Positions 45,131-54,441 of a DNA stretch of 64,000 nucleotides are shown here, piece by piece. Made by a program: the position numbers and the translations under genes. The notes beneath the pieces were generated by a model that was not told the DNA's origin, ran no database searches, and was given only the letters and a program-made list of their open reading frames with translations. Source of the DNA: Hyphomonadaceae bacterium (GTDB lineage Bacteria; Pseudomonadota; Alphaproteobacteria; Caulobacterales; Aquidulcibacteraceae); NCBI GenBank assembly GCA_019753175.1, contig JAIELK010000016.1, positions 1-64,000 of the forward strand, written 5' to 3'. Position 1 is the stretch's first letter. Each line of letters opens with the position of its first letter.

Positions 45131-45462
45131 CGCTCCATCGCGTGTGCGGCGAGGGCGAGGGCGAGTTCAAACCGATCGCCGCCGATCGCCGCGTCGACGG
45201 CGCGCCGATGACCGAGACGCGGCTCGATTACGAGCGCGATGGAACCTATGCCGGCGAATGGGCCGCTGATGTCGGCGCCTGGCGCGTGCAGTACGACGAA
45301 TGGGAGTTCTGCCACGTGCTCGAAGGCGCGTGCGATTTCACACCCGACGGCGGCGCGCCCACGCGGTTTGCCGCCGGCGACAGCTTCGTGATCGAGCCAG
45401 GCTTTGTCGGTGTGTGGCGTGTGATCGCTCCGATGCGTAAGCGCTTCGTCGTGAAGATCTAG
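45127..45462 (+). CDS. Cupin_3 (DUF861) protein
   Basis: 111 residues, single cupin barrel. YDEWEFCHVLEGACDFT and RFAAGDSFVIEPGFVGVWRV match the Cupin_3 pattern (EWxYVLEG ... GDxxxxPxGxxGxW). The family includes ureidoglycine aminohydrolase-like proteins, but most are of unknown function. The metal-ligand His set of classical cupins is reduced to one His. GTG start overlapping the COQ9-like gene by 4 nt. Confidence 0.85.
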   Translation: MTLHRVCGEGEGEFKPIAADRRVDGAPMTETRLDYERDGTYAGEWAADVGAWRVQYDEWEFCHVLEGACDFTPDGGAPTRFAAGDSFVIEPGFVGVWRVIAPMRKRFVVKI

Positions 45463-45525
45463 CACGCGTGCATCCGTGCGGCTTTGAGGCCGCATCCTTT
45501 CCCGCAGGTAGCGGGAGCTGAGCCT

Positions 45526-46812
45526 ATGAAGGTCGATCGTCGCACGCTGTTCGGCGCGATTTGTTTTGGCGTCGCGGGCGCCGGTGTCGCGTCGGCGCAG
45601 CAGCAGAATTCCCAAACTCCGGCCACACCGCCCCAGTCATCGCCGAGCGAGCGCGTTGCCGAGCGAGCGCTGCAAAACCGGTACAGGCTTGAGTATGACG
45701 GGCGCCGCTTCACTGGCCCGGCCTGGGACCTCCTGGTGCGCGAAGGGACGGCGGCGCACGCTTTCCTGCTCGGCGAGGAGCACGGCATTGCCGAAAATCC
45801 GAAATTCGCAGCGCAGCTGGTTCGCGCGCTGCGCCCAGCCGGTTACGACAAGGTCTGCGTCGAGGTTTCGCCCCCGATGGCGGAAGAGCTGGATCGTGCG
45901 GCGCGCGACGGGATCGAGGGCGTGCGCGCGATGTTCGCCGACGTCACGCGAAACGTCGCCTTCTTCGGCATGCGCGAAGAGGCGGAGTGGATCGCTGACG
46001 CACGCGCGGCAATCCCCGGTCGCGAGCAGGCCGTGTGGGCGCTCGACTATGAGGTGTTCGCGGATCGTCGCCTGATCGCGCGTTTGAAAGCGAAGCGGAA
46101 GCCGGCGGCGGCGGCGCGCGCCCTGGATGCGCTTGAAGCCGCCTCGAACGCGGCCTGGGCGCAGCATACCGAGACGCGAAATCCTCAATTTATCTTCTCG
46201 TTCTCGGGCGATCCCGAACTCGTGCGCGCAGTGCGGTCGGCTTGGCCGCGCGCCGACGAAGAGGCGCGGCTCATTCTGGAGACGATCGAGGAGACGTTGG
46301 AGATCAACCGGCTTTTTGCGACCGGCCGCAATCACGAATCTAATCAACGCCGCAATGACTTCAACAAGCGCAACCTGCTGCGCTATTGGCAAGCGCACGA
46401 TGCGCCGAAGGTGTTTTACAAATTTGGCGCAAGCCACATGGTGCGCGGTCTCAGCCACACGATGTCATTCGACATCGGCACCCTGGTTCCGGAGTTACTG
46501 GCGCTCGTCGGCGGCAAAAGCTTCCACCTCATGGTGCTGCCGGGCGCGGGGAGTTCGATTGCACAATTCGATCCGACGGCGCTGACGTATCGCCCTCAGC
46601 CTATTGGCGGCCAATACCAGCAGGGACTGGCGCCGATCACCGCCGCCGCGTTCGACGATGCGATGACGCTTGTCGACATGCGCCCGATCCGGCCGCTGAT
46701 CACGAACAATCGTGCGCGACAGCTTGACGACGACTTGGTGCGCGTCGTGCACGGCTTCGACGCGGTGCTGGTGATGACTGGCTCGACCGCGTCGGCCAAT
46801 CTCATGACGTGA
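45526..46812 (+). CDS. Exported Tiki/ChaN- or erythromycin-esterase-like protein
   Basis: 428 residues. A twin-arginine-like signal (VDRRTLFGAICFGVAG) leads the protein to the periplasm. The core has FLLGEEHGIAENPKF (the GExHG motif shared by erythromycin-esterase-like and ChaN/TraB-Tiki proteins), VCVEVSPPMAEEL, and a late KFGASHMVRG, which together give the Glu/His residues of this metal-dependent hydrolase superfamily. Substrate unknown. The ATG at 45526 has GGGAG upstream. Confidence 0.75.
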   Translation: MKVDRRTLFGAICFGVAGAGVASAQQQNSQTPATPPQSSPSERVAERALQNRYRLEYDGRRFTGPAWDLLVREGTAAHAFLLGEEHGIAENPKFAAQLVRALRPAGYDKVCVEVSPPMAEELDRAARDGIEGVRAMFADVTRNVAFFGMREEAEWIADARAAIPGREQAVWALDYEVFADRRLIARLKAKRKPAAAARALDALEAASNAAWAQHTETRNPQFIFSFSGDPELVRAVRSAWPRADEEARLILETIEETLEINRLFATGRNHESNQRRNDFNKRNLLRYWQAHDAPKVFYKFGASHMVRGLSHTMSFDIGTLVPELLALVGGKSFHLMVLPGAGSSIAQFDPTALTYRPQPIGGQYQQGLAPITAAAFDDAMTLVDMRPIRPLITNNRARQLDDDLVRVVHGFDAVLVMTGSTASANLMT

Positions 46813-46840
46813 AGTGCGTCGCACTGCACAAACGCGCGCG

Positions 46841-46870
46841 CGTTTACCTTTCGGTGACCTCTCGTTTACC
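46841..46870 (+). promoter_or_regulatory. Direct repeat CGTTTACC x2
   Basis: CGTTTACC at 46841-46848 and 46863-46870, 22 bp apart, i.e. about two helical turns and on the same face. It lies ~45 bp upstream of the small membrane protein gene (46915) and resembles the GTTTACC sites near 30273. A separate 11-bp palindrome GTGCG-T-CGCAC lies at 46814-46824. Confidence 0.35.
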
Positions 46871-46914
46871 GTTGCTTGTCATTGTGATGAGGGGGCAGTT
46901 GAGCGAGGTCGCGT

Positions 46915-47112
46915 ATGCGTGTCAGCTTGAACTGGTTGAAGCGGAAGCTTCAACACGCTTTGAAGCAACCGGCAGCCCTCGTCGTTGGCGTCGTGTTCAC
47001 CTTCGTGGCGATCGCGGCGATCCAGTACGATGAGACCATCGCCCCGAAGCTGGCCGGAATCGCCGACGGCATCACCGGCGCGACGGGCGATCTGGCGCGC
47101 CGCTTCGGCTGA
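46915..47112 (+). CDS. Small single-TM protein
   Basis: 65 residues: basic amphipathic N-terminus (NWLKRKLQHALKQ), one hydrophobic helix (~21-37, AALVVGVVFTFVAIAAIQY) and a short tail (APKLAGIADGITGATGDLARRFG). GAGCGAGG upstream serves as ribosome site. It ends exactly where the convergent Hsp70-like gene ends (47112/47113). Function unknown. Confidence 0.65.
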   Translation: MRVSLNWLKRKLQHALKQPAALVVGVVFTFVAIAAIQYDETIAPKLAGIADGITGATGDLARRFG

Positions 47113-48474
47113 TCAACGCGCAGGCATCATCTCCACCAGTGCGCCGCCGACCGACATCGCGATCTGCGGAAAGGCATCCTTCAGGGCAGGGTCGATGCCG
47201 GTGTAGAGCGGATTGACCGGTGACAACGGGCCGATCCGCAGTCCGACGCGCGTCGGCCGCAGCGTGCCGGCGCTCTTCACCAGTTCCAGCATGAACGGCA
47301 ATTGCGATCCGCCGCCGGCGAGCACGATGTCGATGACATCGGCTTGCGCGGCCTCGGCCCGATCGATGACGCGCGAGAGGCTGGCGGCGATGGTCTGCCG
47401 GAGCGCGGTCAGATAGGTGCGAAAATTGGCGTCTTCCATCAGCTCGTTGGCGCGGATGGTGGTGGCCATCCAGCCGGTCTTGAGCGCGCACTTACCGGTT
47501 GTGAAGAGTTCGCGCTTGAGTTCTCGCGCCGAGAGCAGGGCGGTGCGGAGCAGCCGCACTTCGTCGTCGCGGCTTTTCTCGCCGCCTCGCTTACGGATGT
47601 AGAGTTCGACCAGGATACGGTCGATCTCGTCACCGGCCAGCGCGCTGCACTGACGCGCCTCCTTGATCTCGGTCAGCGCCGGGGGCTCGGTACGCTCGTC
47701 GAACTCAAACGCGGCGATGTCGACGGTCCCCGCGCCCATGTCGAACACCATGACAAAGCGCGTGGGCGCGTTGGTAAAGGCAAGCGCGGTCGCCGCCGCT
47801 GCGTGCGGTTCGAAGATGCCGGTCTCGAGCAGTCCGTTGCCTGGCGACACAGCGGCACGGTCGAGTGCGTCACGACACTGGGCGATGGAGACGCCCTCCG
47901 GCGACAGCAGCAGTTCGCCCAGGCGCTGCGAGATCGCCGCCGCCTCGTTGAACATCAGCTCAAAGGTCTTGTCGGCGCCGCTGCCGGGTTTCCAGACGGG
48001 ACTTGTGTAGCGGCGGCGCGCATTGGCGACGACATTGGGAATGTTCGGCGCGAGGTCGATGGCCTCGCGGATGAGACGATCGAGGTAGGCAAGATAAAGA
48101 ACCAGCGCGTCGCGATTCTTGAACGTTCCCGTTGGGTCCATCGAAGGACGCAACTTCATCGCCAGCGCGTCGTTGACGTTGCTCGCGCCCAGTACGGTCT
48201 TGAACGACAACAGCGGATCGCGACTGGCTTCCACGCCGCGCCGCGCGAGTTCGAGTGCGGCGGGGCCGAAATACATCCGGCCATTGTCGACATAAAGCAC
48301 TGACGGCGTCAGCAGCGGGTGCTCGGCGCGGGCGATGGCGCCGATCGGCAAGGGCTTGACGCCGACTTCGAGTGGCAAAGTCGGGTCGAGGCAGATTGAG
48401 GCCTTCGATAGCGCGGTGCCGAAGTCGATGCAGATGCGCGCGCGCTCGTATCGATGAAGATCGCCGTCGTCCAT
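47113..48474 (-). CDS. Hsp70-like ASKHA ATPase without a substrate-binding domain
   Basis: 453 residues, starting at the ATG at 48474 (CAAGG ribosome site). The actin/Hsp70 nucleotide motifs are present: ICIDFGTALSKASI, FVMVFDMGAGTVDIAAFEF and DIVLAGGGSQLPFML. There is no C-terminal beta-sandwich of DnaK, so it does not bind peptides like a chaperone. Related Hsp70-like proteins in alphaproteobacteria are uncharacterised. It is single, between a small membrane protein and a two-component system. Confidence 0.85.
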   Translation of the reverse strand: MDDGDLHRYERARICIDFGTALSKASICLDPTLPLEVGVKPLPIGAIARAEHPLLTPSVLYVDNGRMYFGPAALELARRGVEASRDPLLSFKTVLGASNVNDALAMKLRPSMDPTGTFKNRDALVLYLAYLDRLIREAIDLAPNIPNVVANARRRYTSPVWKPGSGADKTFELMFNEAAAISQRLGELLLSPEGVSIAQCRDALDRAAVSPGNGLLETGIFEPHAAAATALAFTNAPTRFVMVFDMGAGTVDIAAFEFDERTEPPALTEIKEARQCSALAGDEIDRILVELYIRKRGGEKSRDDEVRLLRTALLSARELKRELFTTGKCALKTGWMATTIRANELMEDANFRTYLTALRQTIAASLSRVIDRAEAAQADVIDIVLAGGGSQLPFMLELVKSAGTLRPTRVGLRIGPLSPVNPLYTGIDPALKDAFPQIAMSVGGALVEMMPAR

Positions 48475-48595
48475 AAAGCCTTGGCTCAAGAATTACAGGG
48501 CGCCCCGAAGGGCGAGTTGGTCAGACTTATAGGCTGCGCTGACAGTTGGAAAGCGGGCCTTCTGCGTTCGCCAAAATGCTTTGTGGAACGATGAC

Positions 48596-49927
48596 TTAGG
48601 CCGGGCGCGGCAAGCGCAGCATGGCGCGCAGCCCGCCAAGCGGGCTGGGCGCGAGTCGAATGTCGCCGCCATGGCTTCGCGCAACGTCGCGCGCAATGGC
48701 AAGGCCGAGACCGACGCCTTTTTGGTTGCGCGAGCGGGTGGCGTCGAGTCGCGAGAATGGCCGGAACGCCTCCTCGTAAAGCTCTTCAGGGATGCCGGGG
48801 CCGTTGTCGTCGACCGACACCGTCACCGCTTCAGTTTCGCCGCGCACGGCGACGCGGACCTTGTCGCCGTGTGCGGCGGCATTGTCGATCAGATTGGCGA
48901 GGCAACGGCGGAGCGCGCGGGCGCGGCCGGGCGTCTCCGTCACGCCCGCGGCCTCGACTTCAACGTCGGCGCCGAGACGGGCGCTGGCGTCGGCGACCGA
49001 ACGCGCGAGCGCCGCCATGTCCACAGTTTCGGGCGCCTCTTCGCTGAGCCCTTTGGCGAAGGCGAGATATTCGTCCAGCGTCTCTTCCATCTCCGCCAAG
49101 TCACGCTTTACGTCCTCAACCTCGGAAGAGGGAGGCATCAGGGCGAGCTGCAGTTTGAGCCGCGTCAGAGGCGTGCGCAGATCGTGGCTGACGCCGGCGA
49201 GCAGCTGCGAGCGTTGCTCAATGTGGCGCTTGATGCGCTCGCGCATGTCGAAGAAGGCGTGCGTGGCCCCGCGCACCTCGCGCGCGCCCCGCACGCGAAA
49301 CACGCCGCTGTCCTCGCCGCGGCCGAACCGCTCCATCGCATCGGCCAACAGCTCGATCGGGCGAACTTGATTGCGAATGAAGATGATCGAAACGATCACC
49401 AGAAACATGGTGGCGCCGGAAATCCAGGCGACGAAGAGTGGGCCCGAACGGGCCTGCAGCCGGTCGCGATAGGCCTTGAACTGCATTACGCCATCGGTGG
49501 TCGGTACGCGGACGATGACTTGTGAGCCAGGGCAAGTGGAATCGAAGAAGATCTCGCGCCGGATGTCATTCCCGAGGGCGCGCAGGAAGTGTCGGTCAAG
49601 CGAGGAGCCGAAGGCCCGGCACCTTGAGACTTGCAGCGGCGCGCCTTCAAACAGCTCGACCTCCAGACGCAGTGGGCTGTACGCCATTTGCTTCAGCGCG
49701 GCCAGGTTTTCCGCCGTGGGGTCTTGTTCGTACAATTGCAGAACCAGCGCGACGTCCGCTGCAACGCCCTGGCTCATCCGTTTCGATGTCGCCTGCCAGT
49801 GATCGTCAAGGAAGACCAGCGTGATGATGAGCTGCAGCAGCGCAGCCGGCGCCACGATGATCAGCAGCGTGCGCCAATACAGTCCCTTGGGCAGCAGGCT
49901 TTGAATCCGGAAGAGGCGCGTCTTCAT
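48596..49927 (-). CDS. EnvZ-type sensor histidine kinase
   Basis: 443 residues. TM1 (~20-42), periplasmic sensor (~43-160), TM2 (~162-185), HAMP, phosphoacceptor His in LAGVSHDLRTPLTRL, N box NLIDNAAAHG, G1 DDNGPGIP and G2 GVGLGLAIA. The ATG at 49927 overlaps the stop of the regulator gene by 1 nt (TGATG), so the pair is one operon. An EnvZ/OmpR-like role in envelope or osmotic response is inferred from similarity in plan; the signal is unknown. Confidence 0.95.
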   Translation of the reverse strand: MKTRLFRIQSLLPKGLYWRTLLIIVAPAALLQLIITLVFLDDHWQATSKRMSQGVAADVALVLQLYEQDPTAENLAALKQMAYSPLRLEVELFEGAPLQVSRCRAFGSSLDRHFLRALGNDIRREIFFDSTCPGSQVIVRVPTTDGVMQFKAYRDRLQARSGPLFVAWISGATMFLVIVSIIFIRNQVRPIELLADAMERFGRGEDSGVFRVRGAREVRGATHAFFDMRERIKRHIEQRSQLLAGVSHDLRTPLTRLKLQLALMPPSSEVEDVKRDLAEMEETLDEYLAFAKGLSEEAPETVDMAALARSVADASARLGADVEVEAAGVTETPGRARALRRCLANLIDNAAAHGDKVRVAVRGETEAVTVSVDDNGPGIPEELYEEAFRPFSRLDATRSRNQKGVGLGLAIARDVARSHGGDIRLAPSPLGGLRAMLRLPRPA

Positions 49928-50622
49928 CAATCGGCCGCCAGACGATAACCAACGCCGCGAACCGTCTGGAGAAAGACAGGCGCGCGCGGGTCGGTTTCCA
50001 TTTTGCGGCGCAGCCGCGTCACCTGAACGTCGACGGAACGCTCGAGCCCCGCGCCCGTACGCTTCGCCAACTCCTCGCGCGTGATCACCTCGCCGGGGCG
50101 CGCGGCAAGAATGCGCAGCATCGTCGCTTCCGCTTCCGTCAAGCGCACGGCGGCGCCGTCGCGCTGAAGTTCGCCGCGCGCAGTGTTGAAGCTGAAGGCG
50201 CCGAAGGTCACCACTTCCGGCGCCTCGCGACTGGAGGCGGTGCGCCGGAGGATCGCGTTGATGCGCAAGGCCAGCTCCGCCGGCTCGAAGGGTTTGGCGA
50301 CGTAGTCGTCAGCACCGATGGACAATCCGCGTATGCGATCTTCAGGCATGCCGCGCGCCGTCAAGAGCACGATCGGAACCTTGGAAACGCGCCGCACGCG
50401 CTCCGCCAGCGAAAAGCCGTCTTCGACGGGCATCATCACGTCCAAGATCAGGAGGTCGAAATCCATCGCATCGAGCAGACGTCGGGCACCGGCCGCATCC
50501 GCTGCGGCGGAAACCCGCGCGCCAGCCTGTGCCAAGTATCGCTTGAGCAGTTCTCGAATCCGGTCGTCATCGTCCACCAGCAGCAGGTGCGGAGGCCGAT
50601 CGAGCGCGTCAAAAACAGTCAT
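49927..50622 (-). CDS. OmpR-family response regulator
   Basis: 231 residues. Receiver (~12-125; acidic LVDDDDR, Asp in LLILDVMMPVEDG, Lys in YVAKPFEP) and winged-helix DNA-binding domain (~135-228; VDVQVTRLRRKMETDPRAP and VRGVGYRL). It is first in the operon with the kinase gene, its likely partner. Confidence 0.96.
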   Translation of the reverse strand: MTVFDALDRPPHLLLVDDDDRIRELLKRYLAQAGARVSAAADAAGARRLLDAMDFDLLILDVMMPVEDGFSLAERVRRVSKVPIVLLTARGMPEDRIRGLSIGADDYVAKPFEPAELALRINAILRRTASSREAPEVVTFGAFSFNTARGELQRDGAAVRLTEAEATMLRILAARPGEVITREELAKRTGAGLERSVDVQVTRLRRKMETDPRAPVFLQTVRGVGYRLAAD

Positions 50623-50812
50623 CTGCGCGCCTCGCCAGCGTCTTGAGCAATTGCATTGCTCCGCAAGTTACGAATGAAGGCAAAAAATGTCATTGATTGC
50701 GGTATTGGTTGACATCCATTTCCCCGCCGGGGGATTGATAGGATAACCGTTCCAGCCGCGCGGCGGAAGACGCCGCTGCGGCCAGGCGAAAGACATTATC
50801 AGGAGGAGCGCC

Positions 50813-51703
50813 ATGGCCGTGCAACCGTTCCACGATCGCGACGGGTGGATATGGATGGACGGGGAGTTCGTGCCGCATCGCGAGGCCAAGGTGCATGTGC
50901 TGACGCACGCCATGCACTATGCCTCCTGTGTGTTCGAGGGCGAGCGCGCGTATGGCGGGGTGGTCTTCAAGAGCCGGGAGCACAGCGAGCGCCTGATCCA
51001 CTCCGGCAAACTGATGGGTTTCCGCGTGCCGTTCGACGCCGTGGAGATCGATCGCGCCAAGCGCGAACTGATCGTCAAGAACGGCTGGGAGGACTGCTAC
51101 ATCCGCGCGCTCGCGTGGCGCGGCTCAGAGCAGCTCGGGGTTTCAGCGAAGCACAACACCATTCACGCCGCGATCGCTGCGTGGCAATGGGGCGACTACT
51201 TCGCCGACAAGATGAAAGGCATCCGCTTGATGATCGCGCCGTGGCGCCGGCCCGCGCCCGATACGGCGCCGTCGAACGCCAAGGCTGCCGGGCTCTACAT
51301 GATCTGCACACTGTCTAAGCATGCTGCTGAAGACGCAGGCTTCAACGATGCGCTGATGTTCGACTGGCGCGGCCAGATCGCCGAAGCCACCGGCGCCAAT
51401 ATCTTCTTCATTCGCGACGGAGTCATTCATACGCCGACGCCGGATTGCTTCTTGAACGGCCTGACTCGCCAGACCGTGATCGCGCTCGCGCGCCAGGCGG
51501 GGATCGAGGTTGTCGAGCGCGCGATTTTTCCGAACGAGCTGGCGACCTTCAGCGAAGCCTTCCTCACCGGTTCGGCCGCCGAGATCACACCGATCCGTGA
51601 GATCGCAGGCATGCCGTTCAAGCCCGGGGCGACAACCGAGCGGCTGGTGCAGGACTTCGTCGCGTTGACGCGGCGCAAGGCGCGCGCTGAAGCGGCGGCG
51701 TAG
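50813..51703 (+). CDS. ilvE: Branched-chain amino acid aminotransferase
   Basis: 296 residues, class IV PLP aminotransferase. The N-terminal IWMDGEFVPHREAKVHVLTH, the GLYMICTLSKHAAEDAGFNDALMFD block with its preceding NAKAAG (PLP lysine region), AEATGANIFF and LTGSAAEITPI are all as in IlvE. It makes Leu, Ile and Val by transamination with glutamate. CAGGAGGAG upstream is a strong ribosome site. Single gene. Confidence 0.95.
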   Translation: MAVQPFHDRDGWIWMDGEFVPHREAKVHVLTHAMHYASCVFEGERAYGGVVFKSREHSERLIHSGKLMGFRVPFDAVEIDRAKRELIVKNGWEDCYIRALAWRGSEQLGVSAKHNTIHAAIAAWQWGDYFADKMKGIRLMIAPWRRPAPDTAPSNAKAAGLYMICTLSKHAAEDAGFNDALMFDWRGQIAEATGANIFFIRDGVIHTPTPDCFLNGLTRQTVIALARQAGIEVVERAIFPNELATFSEAFLTGSAAEITPIREIAGMPFKPGATTERLVQDFVALTRRKARAEAAA

Positions 51704-51730
51704 GCCTCGTCAGGCGCTGGAGCAGGACCT

Positions 51731-53329
51731 TTAGTAGGTCGCGATCAGCGAGAAGAATTGCCGCAGATCCTTGTCGCCTTCGGCAGCAGGCGTACGCGTC
51801 AACGGCCGAGCCACTTCCATGCGTGCAGTAAGCCAATCGTCGAAGCTTACGCGCATGCCAAGGCCTGCAGAGGCCACGCTGTCGGCCCCGCCGCTGAAGT
51901 TCCAGACTTCGGCGACGTCGGCGAAGACGTAGCCCTGAAGAAGGGATATGGCGTCGAGCTCTGGGTCAAAGCCTGCGCGTACTTCAATCAGGCCCGCAAC
52001 GCCACGATCGCCTGCGATCTCGCCAGGATCGTACGCACGTCCGAAAACGGGGCCGCCGACGAAGAATTCTTCGGCCACGAGCAAAGGGCGGTCCGCCCAT
52101 TGCGCGGCGATGGCGCCGTAGACGCCGGCGAAGCGCCCGACATCGCGATAATGCGACGCAAACACGTTAAGCGACACGAACGTCGCGTCAGCGTCGGCGC
52201 GTGAGCGCGAGAACGCCGAGTGTTCTGAGGCGCCGAGGAAGTCCAGCCCCACCGAAGAGCGTAGCAGGACGGTGGTCGCATGTCCGTCTTCGTTCAGGAA
52301 CCCGCGCAGCGCAAAGCGGGCCACGCGCAGTTCATCGGTGTAGTTGCCGCCGCCGAACCAATCGCTTTCCGCGTGTTTCAACTCGAAGCTGGCGCCGAGC
52401 CACAGACCGCGGTCTCGACGACGCAGCAACGGATGGTCGTAGCGGATCGCGAACGATTGGGCGTCGCCCCCGGGCTGCTCCGCGTTCTCGTCCTGTGTGC
52501 GTGATACCGACGCCTGCGCCGACCAGCGGCCGCCGTCTTCGCGAACGTAGGTGTAGGTCGCATCGCCATAACTCAGTTCGCCGGGGGCCGACGGCGTTGC
52601 GAAGAACCCGACAGAGAACTGATCGCGCGCGGTGAAGGCGGAGTTGGCGTAGGCGCGACCGTACGCTTGTACGGGACCGGCATCCTCCGCGCCGCGATTG
52701 TCGAGGCCAAGGTAGCCGGTTTGTCGGGTTAGTGTGGCCGTGACGACCAAACGATGCGCCGTGGGATCTTCAGCGTTCGGCTCGATTTGGGAACGCACGC
52801 TTACGCCCGGCACATCGCTCGCCAACGCTAACCGGCGATCAAGCTCGTCAAGACGAGCGATCGGCTCCAGCTCCAGCCCACCCAGGAAAGGGCGCACCAG
52901 CTCAGCGGCGTTGCCCTCGATGCTCACGTCGTCGATGCGGCCTTCGAGCACGACGATGCGCGCCACGCCGCCATCATTGAAGGCCTCTGGTACGATGGCG
53001 CGCGACAAGAAGTAGCCGTCCTGCCGGTATCGCGCGGTTATCGCCTCGGCAATGAGCGCGAGGTCGGAGACGTTCACGCTTTGGCCGAGATGCGGCTCAT
53101 AGGCGTCAGCCAACGCAGCATGCGTGAAGGCGTTCGCGCCGTCGATGGTGAGTCCCATCAAGAGGAAACAGCCGGCGTCGTGCGTTTGAACGCAGGCATC
53201 AGAGTTGGCCTGTCGCCCTCGCAGCGCATCGCTCTCTTGGGTCTCAGCGTGTGCGGGCGCGCTCAGCAACAGCGCGCTGGCGGGCGCCAGCACAACCCAG
53301 TGCATAGAAGCTGCAGCCGCCCTGCGCAT
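51731..53329 (-). CDS. TpsB-type outer-membrane transporter (ShlB/FhaC/HecB)
   Basis: 532 residues. Signal peptide (~1-28), a POTRA_2-type domain with ITARYRQDGYFLSRAIVPEAF and GGVARIVVLEGRIDDVSIEG (the ShlB POTRA pattern), and a 16-strand barrel (~200-532) ending with an aromatic Tyr (FSLIATY). Only one clear POTRA is seen; two are usual. TpsB proteins export a partner TpsA exoprotein through the outer membrane, but no TpsA gene is adjacent. It is divergent from the FecR-domain gene, sharing a 153-bp promoter region. Confidence 0.9.
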   Translation of the reverse strand: MRRAAAASMHWVVLAPASALLLSAPAHAETQESDALRGRQANSDACVQTHDAGCFLLMGLTIDGANAFTHAALADAYEPHLGQSVNVSDLALIAEAITARYRQDGYFLSRAIVPEAFNDGGVARIVVLEGRIDDVSIEGNAAELVRPFLGGLELEPIARLDELDRRLALASDVPGVSVRSQIEPNAEDPTAHRLVVTATLTRQTGYLGLDNRGAEDAGPVQAYGRAYANSAFTARDQFSVGFFATPSAPGELSYGDATYTYVREDGGRWSAQASVSRTQDENAEQPGGDAQSFAIRYDHPLLRRRDRGLWLGASFELKHAESDWFGGGNYTDELRVARFALRGFLNEDGHATTVLLRSSVGLDFLGASEHSAFSRSRADADATFVSLNVFASHYRDVGRFAGVYGAIAAQWADRPLLVAEEFFVGGPVFGRAYDPGEIAGDRGVAGLIEVRAGFDPELDAISLLQGYVFADVAEVWNFSGGADSVASAGLGMRVSFDDWLTARMEVARPLTRTPAAEGDKDLRQFFSLIATY

Positions 53330-53482
53330 GTATCAGCGTGTACTCACAGTCCGCGAACCGGTTCATGTGAGGGGCGCACTGCAAACATCCGATTAACGAC
53401 GAATTTGGCCAGGTGTTATCGGAGCGTTAGCGCAGCTGCTCTAACTTCAGCTTCTTTCAGAGGTACGCAGAGGGCAGAACGA

Positions 53483-54424
53483 ATGCGATTTCTGTTTGTG
53501 CTCGCTGGCGCCTTCGCGCTCAGCGCCGGGCTGATGCAGCAGGCTTCGGCGCAAGAGGCGCCGTGGCGGGTGACCGCGCTAGACGGCGCGGTGCGCGTCA
53601 GCCAGCCCGGTCAGGCCGCTGCGCAAGCAAGACTTAACGAAGTGTTGACGCCGGGGGCGGTCGTCACGACGGGCGCGAGTAGCCGGGCGACGCTTGAGAA
53701 CGGGTTGCAGCGCGTTGTCATGGCCGCGAACAGCCGCATGACGATCGCTGCGGACTCTACCGACGCGATGAACCGCATTCTGCAAGACTTGGGTTCACTT
53801 TTCTTCGAGGTCGATCGGCGCCAGGCACAGCACTTCCGCGTTGAGACGCCGTTGCTCGCTGCCGTAGTCAAGGGCACGAGTTTCACAGTCTCTGTCACGC
53901 CGCAGAACGACGTCGTTCACGTGACGCATGGGCTAGTCGAGGTGCGCGCCCTTCACGGCGATCATAGCAGCGATGTCGCCGCCGGCGCGACGGCGCGCGT
54001 CCTGCGCGACGCCCCCGGAGCAGTTTCTGTTGTCGCGCCCTCGGATTCGGGCGTTTCCTCGATCGGCGCGTCCTTACCGGCTGTCGACTATGCCGCAGCG
54101 TCGGCGGGCGTGGTCGAAGGCCCCGGCGCCAGTGGGCAATTGGGGGAGCGCCTTGGCGCCAACGCCAATGGTCTTGGCTCGGCTGCAGCCGGCGGCGCAA
54201 ACGCGCAAGCGGCTCTTCTTGGCGGCCCGCCGGGTCGTGACGGAGCCGGAGGGTTGGCCCTTGGACATTTGCCGACCCACCACGACCATTCGCGCCGACC
54301 GCAGAATGTCGGCAATGGCGGCGGTCCCCCGGCCGGCCACCCCAGAGGCGGCCCGCCAGGTGGAGGGCCGCCTGGTGGCGGTCCTCAGGGTAATCCGCCA
54401 AACCGTCCCCCGCGCGGTCCGTAG
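53483..54424 (+). CDS. FecR-domain exported protein with Gly/Pro tail
   Basis: 313 residues. A signal peptide (~1-23) precedes a FecR domain (~25-175; VTTGASSRATLENG, RVETPLLAAVVKGTSFTVSVT and VRALHG), and then Ala/Gly-rich sequence and a Pro/Gly tail (residues ~265-313, GGPPGGG repeats). It lacks the cytoplasmic tail and transmembrane helix of signalling FecR, so it may be a soluble periplasmic or secreted sensor. It is 17 bp upstream of the CHASE2 gene and probably cotranscribed with it. GAGGG serves as ribosome site. Confidence 0.9.
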   Translation: MRFLFVLAGAFALSAGLMQQASAQEAPWRVTALDGAVRVSQPGQAAAQARLNEVLTPGAVVTTGASSRATLENGLQRVVMAANSRMTIAADSTDAMNRILQDLGSLFFEVDRRQAQHFRVETPLLAAVVKGTSFTVSVTPQNDVVHVTHGLVEVRALHGDHSSDVAAGATARVLRDAPGAVSVVAPSDSGVSSIGASLPAVDYAAASAGVVEGPGASGQLGERLGANANGLGSAAAGGANAQAALLGGPPGRDGAGGLALGHLPTHHDHSRRPQNVGNGGGPPAGHPRGGPPGGGPPGGGPQGNPPNRPPRGP

Positions 54425-54441
54425 ACCGTCGGGCTGGGGGC

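Noticed and set aside
44653-45615. 320-residue antisense frame over COQ9/cupin genes
   Set aside because: Both sense genes have family motifs and an overlap typical of operons; the antisense frame has none.
50721-50734. TCCCC/GGGGA hairpin before ilvE as an attenuator
   Set aside because: Stem of 5 bp without a leader peptide or T-run; too weak to call.
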